Below are positions 36,974 through 47,300 of a DNA stretch of 64,000 nt, one piece after another (position 1 is the stretch's first letter; the number at the start of each line of letters is the position of its first letter). The stretch comes from Strongylocentrotus purpuratus. Its lineage: Eukaryota; Echinodermata; Echinoidea; Camarodonta; Strongylocentrotidae. The stretch lies in NCBI RefSeq assembly GCF_000002235.5, contig NW_022145605.1, forward strand, positions 31,867,774-31,931,773, given 5' to 3'. The translations under genes were made by a program, and so were the position numbers. Under the pieces are notes generated by a model. That model saw only the letters and a list, made by a program, of their open reading frames with translations. It was not told the origin of the DNA and did no database searches.

Positions 36974-39900
36974 GTAAGTATTATTTTGGCATATTTATAT
37001 GATTTCACGAATGATGCTGAAAAATAATTGGTTTTTGAAATTACCATAATGAAGCAAAATAGCCGTGAAGTGTAAAACCTACGTTAGTCTGCAAGGACAG
37101 ACTGTAATTTGACACTTTATCACATTTCATGAAGCCTGGGAAAAGCCTATTAATCTGCATGGTCCTGGCTGTGTCAAGAAGCAGCTTTATTTATACAGAA
37201 CCATTTGCATAGTCACATTATGCTCACATTATTACACAACTATTGAAAAGGGTTTGGGCCGTCAAACTAGACCTCTGGTGCATCTCAAACAAAAATGTAC
37301 ATTATTAAAAATTCTCCCTAATAAATGTTTCGGAAAATTTAAAGATAAACTGCATTCCCAAGATGGAGGAGAGGGAGGAAGGGAAGGAGGAAAAGGAGGA
37401 GGATTATATGAGGATGAGTAGGATATGACGAATGGGGAGGGGCAGAGGAGGATAAGGAGAAACATTAGAAGTAGTAGGGCGGGTAGGAGGAGGAGCAAGA
37501 GGAGGGGGGGGGAGAGGAAAAATGAAGGAGGAGGAGACAGGAGGAGAAAAGGCAGAGGAGGAAGTGAAAAAACAACTAGCAATTAATTGTCAAATATCTT
37601 CTTCACAGCCCTGCCTGTGTTATCAGATAGGTCCAAGATGGCGAAGACAACTTGTCCAGACTGGTACGGCCTAAATTACACTTTGCCCATGTTCATAAAG
37701 TGTGAGATGAAGCGACTCCAGGATGGCAGCATGGTGCAGAGCATCCCCAAGCTCATTCCTTTCCCTTCTGTCATCGGCGGGTGCCACCAGAGGAAGAGTA
37801 AAGAAGGGATCCCGGGTGGGCATAGAATATGCAGAATCCCGTGTAGGTTTCATTCCTTTTTCAATTTTGATCTCAAATGTATTTCTTTGTTTATTAAATA
37901 AATCTATATAATACGTTCTTCAATGATATCATTAGGGCTTTTTCGTTTGTGAAGACGGGGGCGCTGTTTTCTTCCTCTAACGATACGAATTGGCTACAGT
38001 CAATCCGTCCTGTTCATTACTTTACAACCCGTTTGTATGTAATCGAAGCCCGTTCTCTACACGATGATTTAATGCCCCCCCCCGCGCTTATTCAATTTCA
38101 TCTTCTTTCACTTCATTTGTTTCTATCCTTCGTCATGTTATTCTTTGTTTTCCTTCTATCCTTTTCTTTCTCTGTTTTTCTTATGTTATCCTTTGTTTTT
38201 CGGACCTTTCATCTTTTCTTCTATCTTTTCATTAATACTCTTTATCATTTTCTCTTTTTGTCTTTCTTTATGTTATTCTTTTTTTTTCCTTCTATCACCT
38301 TTTCGTTCTGTCTTTCCTATGCTTTTTTTCTTCCTTCCATCACCTTCGCTTATGTTATGCTTTGTTTTTTTGTATTAATCTACCACTTTCTCTTTCTGTC
38401 TTTCCTTATGTTATTCTTTATTTCTTCCTTTTATCACCCTCTCTTACATGTATGTTATGTTTTGTTTTTATTAATCTATCATTTTCTCTTTCTGTATTTT
38501 CTTATGTTATTAGTTGTGACTTCCTTCTATTACCTGCTCCAATGATATTCTTTGTTTTATCATTCTATCACCTTCTCGTTCTTCTTTCCGTATGTTATTC
38601 TTTGTTTCTTCCTATTATCAACTTCTCTTAAGATAATCTTTGTTTTTATCATTCTATCACCTTCTCTTTCTGTCTTTCCTCATGTTATTTTTTTGTTTCT
38701 TCCTTCTGTTACGTTCTCTTTCTGTCTTTCCTTTCTGATTTACGCTGCGATATAGCAAGATGATTTTTACCAATGACCGGATATTAGTATAGATATATTG
38801 ACTGCTATGGGAGGCATCGCTGTTTCTATAGGCTCAAGGGGACTTTACATCCTGATATGACCCCGAGGCGCGTCAAAGGGGTCATATCAGGGTGTATAAC
38901 GTCCCCCGAGAGCCATTATAGAAACAGCTAAGTTTCGAATATTAAAGCAGTCGATGTATCTTTTATATACCAAATTTTATATACCGAATTCATCACATAA
39001 AATCTGAGACACCGTCTGTGGATCTTCGCTAGAAAGTTGACTGAATGTTAAGATCATTCGGGAACTGGACACACACACTGCACTGTATTTTGTATCCGCA
39101 CTCACACAAAGAAACTGTTTGCACGTAAACCAACGAGGATCTCAGCAAAATGTAATAATGCGGCCCGTTACACGGGGCAATGGGCATCTTTAACAAAATC
39201 ATAGACTGGTACGTAGGCGGGCATGCGGGCATCTTTTAAAAAAACTATTGACCGTGTACGCTCTCAACCAATCATTTAATTAGGATCCGCTTCATAATCT
39301 TTCAAATAATACCAACACATCTTTAAAGGGTATCCGGACACCTAACCCTGGACATCCACCCCCGGATAACCATCCCAGTTAACTACCCCCCAAGGACAAC
39401 TACCCCCTGGACATCCACCCCTAGGGCAACCACCCTCTAGGACGACTACCCCCGTACAACGACCCCTGGACAACTACCTCCTAGGACAACTACCCCTCGG
39501 ACAATGACCCCCGGAAAACTACCCCTTAGGACAACTTAGCCCGAAAAGTACCCCCAGACAACTACCCCTTACGACAACCACCCTCTAGGACAACTACGCC
39601 CCGGACAACCATTCTAGGGGGTAGTTGTCCAGAAGGGGCACGGACAACCATGGGAAATGCATTTACATTAGTCTTGCTTATCTTTTACATATTAATTTGT
39701 CAAAAGTCAGAAAATATACCCTTTTCACAACAATCAGTACAAATGAAATGATTTTGTTTGCAAGTATTGAGTTTTATCCAATTTATTACTTTTTCGCAGA
39801 TTGTGTCAAAGATCTCTGTGAAAACGGCTGGTGTGAGGAGACTATGGTAGGCTACGACTGTCACTGCTCAAGTGGGTTTCAAGGGAGACACTGCGATGAA

Positions 39901-41280
39901 CGTAGGTGTAATATCATTGGCGTATCATGGGGGTGGGGGGAGGGGTGGCTAATTAATGAACAAAGAGCATGAAGAGACTTTCTACAGGGGGTAATTTTTT
40001 TATGTGTGTTACTTGCACGCAGTTTGCTGTATCTTTTATCAGACATTGTACATGAATTCTGCACTGCACTTCACCAGTACGACAATACATGCCGGTGGCT
40101 GGTACTGCAAATGAAGAATAATAAGAATAATGATGAGGAGAAAAAAATGATGATGACTACGAAGAAAATACCTCATGGTCCTCTTTCGGAATTTCTTGAT
40201 AGAATTGGGATTCCCACAGGAAAAGCATTTTCCGATATCCCCCCCCCCCCCCCCACCCCTCGTTGATCCTGTCCCTCTTTGCTGACCAAGGGTGCCTGGA
40301 GACAGTCGATGGGAAAATAATTTCAGAGGAAATAATGTTATGCTTCGTCATTTACCTAATTTTTTTTCTTTTTCCAGAGGTCACCGTGTCAACGGAGGAA
40401 GCATCGACCAAGCCCACGACGAGCCATTCGACCATAATGTCAGACGCAACGACTACTCAAAACACCACTACATCGAGTATTTCTAAGCAATAAAAACTCT
40501 TCTCTCTTAATTGTTTTAACCTGACTCTACTTTTCTCAGTCTGTCATGGTCGTCGCTAAAACACTTTTTTAAGGCTGCCGTTCCCGTATTTTTTTGTTTG
40601 CATACAAACTGACTATAAACGAGCTACATCAGGTATATATTTATTTCAAAATCTCGTCCACCTAGACATATATTACTAAAAACATGCATTTGATCATTAT
40701 CAAAATCTTTACCACGAAATTGTGTATAGCCACTATCCCTATCTATCTCTCTCTCTCTGTCTCTCTGTCTCTCTGTCTCTATGTCTCTCTCTCTCTGTAT
40801 CAGTCTTGATCTGACTTTTGTTTTGTCCTTTCCTATTCCGGGCATCGCTAAAACTTTTTTTCGGTCAGACACAACGACAACTTATTCAAGCAACCTCCAC
40901 CATTGATGACACAATTTTTGTTTACCTTATAACAGAAGTGAGCTGTAAAAGTTTATATATTTTCATGGAGCTAAATTTTCCACGTTTGTGCCTTCTAATC
41001 CTCCTAATCAGATTGATTTGTACGTGTTGTTTCATTTGTTATAACCCTGAACCATCAGCTACATGTATATCATAATCAACTAGCTCAGTTTTGTTTGTTA
41101 TAATGTTTCAGAGTCAACAGAATCATCGACTACGGACGCGACGACTAAGCCCACGACGAACCCTACGACGATGATGTCAGACACAACGCCATCGCAAGAA
41201 ACCCCCACCACCAGTAAGTAGGAGAAACATTAAAACGATGTCATTCCTTCGATTATTATTATAATGTGCCACTTCCACTC

Positions 41281-41330
<50 letters not shown>

Positions 41331-44300
41331 CCTCCCTCTTTCACACCATTCTCCTGCCAAACCCCTCCACCCCTCTCCCCCTTTCTCCCTCCCTCTCTCT
41401 ATTAGTCTCTACCTGACTCTCTTTTTCTTTAACCTTTCCTTTAATAGAGGGCCATTAATGAAACTTCTTTTTAGGTAGGGAGGGGGGGGGGGTAGTATCC
41501 TTTTTTTAAAGGAACATGAGCTTAAGGACAACAAACACGCCAGAGGGACATGTTGAGATACATTGTGTGACAAAAAGTCCCTTGGGCTTTGACAAAACAC
41601 CACTAAATCTAAAAATATGCTGACACAAATTATACCTTATAAAAGAAATAAACGGTTAAAATGCATGTTTTCAATTTGTATAACCCTGAACCATCAACTA
41701 TATCATGATCATTCAACTCCGTTATGTTTGTTAAAATCGTTGTAGAGTCAAGTGAATCATCGACTACGGACGCGAAGACCAAATCCATTACGAGCCCTAC
41801 GACAACGATGTCAGACACAACGGCATCGCAAGAAACCACCACCTCCAGTAAGTAAGAGAAACATTGAAATAACCTCATGCATTTAATCCTTATCATTACG
41901 TGTCTAGCAGCTTCCCCTCCCCCTTCTTTCACTCTCTCCTTCTCTCCCTCCCCTCACTCTCTCTCCCTCTCTCTCTTTCTCAATCTCTGTCTTAGTCTTT
42001 ATCTGACTGTTTTGTGTCCTTTCCTATTACGGACGTTGATAAAACAGTTTTGTATAAGGGGGGAAGTGTCCGTCTTATTATTATTTTCGTTTACTTTACA
42101 ATAGAAATGAGCTGTCAAAGTTTATATATTTTCCTGGAGCTAAATTGTCCACGTTTGTGCCTTCTAATCCTGTTCAGGTGCCATTCCTAATCACATTGTT
42201 TTGTACGTGTTGTTTCATTTGTTATAACACCTAACCATCAACTTTATCATGATCACTTAGCTCAGTTATGTTTGTTATAACGTTTCAGAGTCAACAGAAT
42301 CATCGACTACGGAATCGACTACCAAGCCCGGGATGGGCCCTACGACTACGATGTCAGACCCAACATCATCGCAAGAAACCTCCACCACCAGTAAGTAAGA
42401 AAAACAATGAAATGACGTCATGCCTTCGATCTTTGTTATAATGTGCCACTACCACTCCCCCCTCACCCTCTCTCTCCCTCTCTCTCTTTGTCTCTCCCCC
42501 CTCTCACACATTTTCCCTGCCGAACCCCCTCCACCCCTCTTTCCCTTTCTTCCTCCCTCTCTCTATTAGTCTCTACCTGACTCTTTTTTCTTTACCCTTT
42601 GCTTACAGGGCCATTGATGAAACTTCTTTTTTCGGAGGGGGTGGGGGTATTATATGTCTTTTTTTTTAAGAACGCGAGTTTAAGGACAACAAACACGCCA
42701 CAGGAACACAGTTAGATACATTATGTGACAAAAAAGTCTCTTGGGCTTTGACAAAACACCACTAAATCTAAAAATATGCGGACACAAATTATACCTTATA
42801 AAAGAAATAAACTGTTAAAATTTATGTTTTCATTTTTTATAACCCTGAACCATCAACTATATCATGATCATTTTGATAACTCTGTTATGTTTGTTAAAAT
42901 CGTTTCAGAGTCAAGTGAATCATTGACTACAGACACGACCACCAAACCCATGACGAGCCCTACGACAACGATGTCAGACACAACGGCATCGCAAGAAACC
43001 ACCACCTCCAGTAAGTAAAAGTAACAATGAAAAGACATCATGCATTTAATCCTTATCATGTTGTGTCTAGCCACTTCCCCTCCCCCTTCTATCACTTTCT
43101 CTTTCTCTCACTCCCCCTCCCCCTCTCTCTCTCTGTCTCTTTCTTTATCTCTGTATTTGTCTTTATCTGACTGTTTTGTGTCCTTTCCTATTAAGGGCGT
43201 TGCTAAAACATTTTTTATAAGAGGGGAAGTGCCCATCTTAGTCTTTTGTTTTCGACAGCAAATACGCCACAGCAATACAATAAAATAAACTATTTGGCTA
43301 GAAAGTTCCTTCGACTTTGACAAAACACACTTAAATCTACAAATTTGCCCGAAGCTTGCCGAGGGCAATAGCTCGATTGTAACCTTCCCGAGAGCGTATA
43401 AAAATAACTATGGCTCGAAAATTAAAGCAATCATTATCCTTCCGTTCTGACTATATACGCAGTTCTGACTTTAGATTTATATTTTGCTTCGTTGAGTGTT
43501 GCTGGGTTTTGTTTTGATGTCAGATCTTCTACCATGGCGAACTTTTTTCCTTAGAGTCACCAACTGTTCTTTATTATTTCATTTCGTTTTATGTAGGATT
43601 TGAACTTTATGCTGACACCAAGATGTAGCCTTGTGTGTCACCTATTAGAATGTGCAAACATATAGCGACAGTACAATAGTGTATTGAAATCACCCGTAGT
43701 GATTCATTGAAAGCATATGTGATCGTCTTGTATTACATCGGTTGTATGACAGAATGCTCCTGTGACAGTACTCCGTATTCAATTTCCTACACTAACTAAA
43801 TCCCAAACTTTAACCCTGGACCAAACACTTAAGCTAACCTTAATCCCAAACCTACACCTAACCTAAAGCCTTTGAAGACATAATGCCCAGTTCGCAGATA
43901 AAGGTCACTCGTACAAAATTGTAAATTCACTTAGACTAATACTGTATACATGTTCACGAAAGTTATTTAATATTATATTATACATGCATGTACCTATGAT
44001 ACATTCTATTGAACACAGGTGGAAGTAATCCTTTCAAGAGGGCAAACAAAGAATCACCTCTTAATGACTTTTTAGCTGTGATTATTCCAAAAGCACAAAG
44101 TGGGATTTATCTATGTTTAAAAGATGTGTGGATATTGGCGGTCATCTAAACCATGTGCTAACTACGAACTGTTATATTATCGCCGATCAGGCAGCTGCTG
44201 GATCATTGTATAATCACTATCAACATCATCATCTTGCATTGTACATGAATGTGTGAATCACATTGGTGTGTACGTATAGGCGGATGTGCGTGTGCTGAAA

Positions 44301-47300
44301 ATCATATGCATATGGGTGTTATTTGTCATCAATATTTCATACAAATGTAAAATACACTATTCGATTTTATCTCCCCTAATGTATTTATATTTAAGTTCCA
44401 TATTATTAACATCAATTTCTGGGGTGTGGCGCCCAGAGGGTAGAAGTCTTAGGTGTATGTCTATAGGAGAGTCATCCTGGGTGTTTGTTCAGCGGTAGTC
44501 ATCATGGGTGTTTGTCTAGAGGTTAGTCATCTTTGTCTAGAGGGTAGTCATCTTTATAGGTGTTTGTCTAGAGGGTAGTCATATTGGGTGTAAGTCCAGA
44601 GGGTAGTCATCTTAGGTGTTTGCTAAAGAGTAGTCATATTAGGTGTATGCTACAGGGTAGTCACCTTGGCTGTTTGTCTATTAGAGGGTAGTTATATTGA
44701 ATGTTTTTCAAGTGGGCACTGCATGGGCAGTGATCCTGATACGTAAGTATGATGGTGTCAAATATGGCCTACACTTCAGGCGTCGTCATATTCGCAAGTG
44801 ACTGACACAAGAAAGAAAGGTGGAGCAAAGTATTATTCAGAACCAATATCACTTATAGCAAGCCCTTTTGAAATATTACTCTGTGTCTTTCTCTAGCCAC
44901 ACCTGCATGCCTGGAAGATCCTAGAGGAGTGAACTACAGAGGAAACTTATCTCAGACAATCAACGGTCATACTTGTAAGGCGTGGACCTATCATGTACAC
45001 TATATGACTAACCATCGTAACGCGGGACTAGACGAAAACTATTGCAGAAACCCCGGTAACTGGAGCACTGCTTGGTGTTACACCATCACTCCTGGGATAG
45101 GATGGGACTATTGTGCTGTAGGTTATCTTGACCCAAGATGCCAAGGTAGAGTAGAAGTGTTTAGAATGTGAGCAAATCGCTGCTCAAAATTAATTAATAT
45201 TATACAGTTATTGACTGGCAGGGGGTGTAATATAACATTCTTTGGACCTGAAGGGAGTTATATTTCCCAAGTGGTTATATTTTCCCGAAGCGCGCAGCGC
45301 TGAGGGAAAATATGGTCACGAGGGGAAATATAACTCCCTTCAGGTCCAAAGAATGTTATATACCCCCTGCCAGTCAATAACTGTTATATTAGATAGCCCT
45401 TTTTTTGTGGGGGGGGGGGGGGGAGGGTCCAAAAATTGTTTGCCCGAAGAAAAAAAAATCTCCTTTTTTTTCGGAAATTACAGAAAAATAATCTGTCGAG
45501 ATAGTTCAAGAAAGAAAAAAAAACCTTACAAAAAAAAAAAAAATTATAACAAAAAATTGGGGAAAAAAAAAAAAAAAAAAAAATCGAAAAAAAAAAATTC
45601 TTACCCAAAAAAGCATTTTTCGGGAAAAAAAAAAAAAAAAATCACCCAAAAAAGCATTTTTGGGGAAAAAAAGAAAATGTGGAAAAAATAATTTTAAGGG
45701 AAAAAAAAATTCATGAAAAAAAAATATTGAAAAAATTAAATGACCCTCGGTAATGGTGTAATGTGTGTAATTGGTGACATACAGTCCTCAAGAGGGCGAC
45801 ATACATTGATTAAAAATATATTCATTTCACCAGCTGGTTAATATAACACCGAAAAGTGACCGGCCAGGAAAATATAACAATTTGGATCCTCACAATTGAT
45901 ATCACGTGACGAGCTCTGGACCAATCACATCTCGGTATCTGTCTAAGCTATCTAATATAAAGATGTATGCATTCATATCAAATTTTTTTACATTGGCAGG
46001 AGAAAATAAACGAATGATGCTATGTTGGGATTCTTGGAAAGCAATTGAACCTAAAGATTAGAATTTCACTTAAAGGTGTGAATCACATTGGTGTGTACGT
46101 ATAGGCGGGTGTGCGTGTGTTTAATATCAAATGCATATAGGTGTTATTGTTCATCAATATTTCGTACAATTATTGTAGAATTTATCTACCCTTATTTATT
46201 AATATTTAAGTTCCATATTGTTATCAGCAATTGCTGGGGTGTTGTCCAGAGGATGATAGTCTTGGGTGTATGTCTGTAGGAGAGTCATCCGGGGTGGTTG
46301 TCCATCGGGTAGTCGTCTTATGCCCCGTCTTAACTCATAGCCTGCCATGAGGGTGCAAGCAGGGATGCAGGGGGAGGGGGGGGGGGGCGGCACAGGGGGC
46401 ACGTGGCCCCCGGTCAAAAAAATAATAGTGTGCACTACCCCCCCCCCCCCGCCCCTCCCCCTCCCCCCCCCCCCCCCCAACTGAGCGAATTTGCGGCCGG
46501 CGCAATTTTCAAATTTTCGGGCAAAAAAAAAAAAGTGCTCTTATTCCGTAAAACACGGGATGAGCTTTTGCCAGGCTCATGGACACCGTCTTAACCAGCC
46601 ATCCGCAAAAACCTCACAACCATAACAACCGCACCTCCCTCATCGCAATCAGCTGGCGCGCGCTGTGTACATGTATACATTTTTTTAACGGCCCTGACGT
46701 CATTCTACCCAGGTAGAGTTCCGCGCGCGTCTTAATAGGCCGTTTATTAGGATGTCATCCGGACAACGTCCAGACGTTACCCTGATTAATGCGTCTTAAC
46801 TGGAACGGGGTAGAACGTCATCCGGATACACCGCGACTATGTTTTCCGGCTAAGACGGGGTTTTAGGTGTTTGTCTATTTAAGGGTAGTTATATTGAATG
46901 TTTTCCAAGTTGGCACTGCATGGGCAGTGATCTTGACACGTAAGCATGATTATGTTAAATATGGCCTACACTTCAGGCGTCGTCATATTTGTAAGTGACT
47001 GACAAAAGAAATTCTAAATTGGTCTGTGCATCAATCGTTGCATGACAGTAGATTGCTTTTTCGAGTGGAAAGATGTAGCAAATTATTAGTCTGAACCAAA
47101 ATTACTTTAGCAAGCTCTTTTAAAATATTACTCTGTGTCTTTTCTCCAGCCACATCTACATGCCTGGAAGATCCTAGAGGAGTGAACTACAGAGGAAACT
47201 TATCTCAGACAATCGACGGTCATACTTGTCAAGCGTGGACCTCTCAGGATCCACATCAACACGATTATACTCCAGCTAAATATCCTAACGCGGGACTAGA

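Larger units (their letters stand above)
33665..37950 (+). repeat. Segmental duplication, copy A (5' part of gene A)
   Basis: Collinear with 56470-64000. Both begin with the same sequence (ATTTTTCAAGGAA), share the 34.1-34.5, 35.1-36.7 and 36.9-37.95 kb stretches, and carry two homologous exons. Copy A starts exactly where the repeat array stops. The first ~350 bp resembles an old LINE 3' end (AATAAAGAATTGAAAAG). Copy A alone holds a 266-bp MITE; copy B alone holds a LINE and further insertions. Confidence 0.85.
44253..46077 (+). repeat. Kringle-exon duplication unit 1
   Basis: Begins GTGTGAATCACATTGGTGTG and covers intron, minisatellite and kringle 1 exon. It is homologous to 46078-47578 but interrupted by a 752-bp insertion. 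A third, decayed copy of the intron part is visible at about 47925-48045. Confidence 0.8.

Noticed and set aside
37723-37911. Alternative-frame ORF over exon 3 starting MAAWCRASP
   Set aside because: The splice phase from the signal-peptide exon selects the other frame, and the A/B base differences are better tolerated there.
37949-38755. A 198-aa ORF and overlapping Phe/Leu/Ser-rich ORFs
   Set aside because: They fall in a pyrimidine-rich minisatellite where three frames are open at once. The apparent membrane segments are a by-product of T/C-rich codons.
43795-43870. Telomere-like CTAACC repeats
   Set aside because: Only short, irregular matches; not a true telomeric tract.
45242-45691. 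A 149-aa Lys-rich ORF
   Set aside because: It spans a hairpin arm and a run of A homopolymers; it is low-complexity and lies inside an insertion element.
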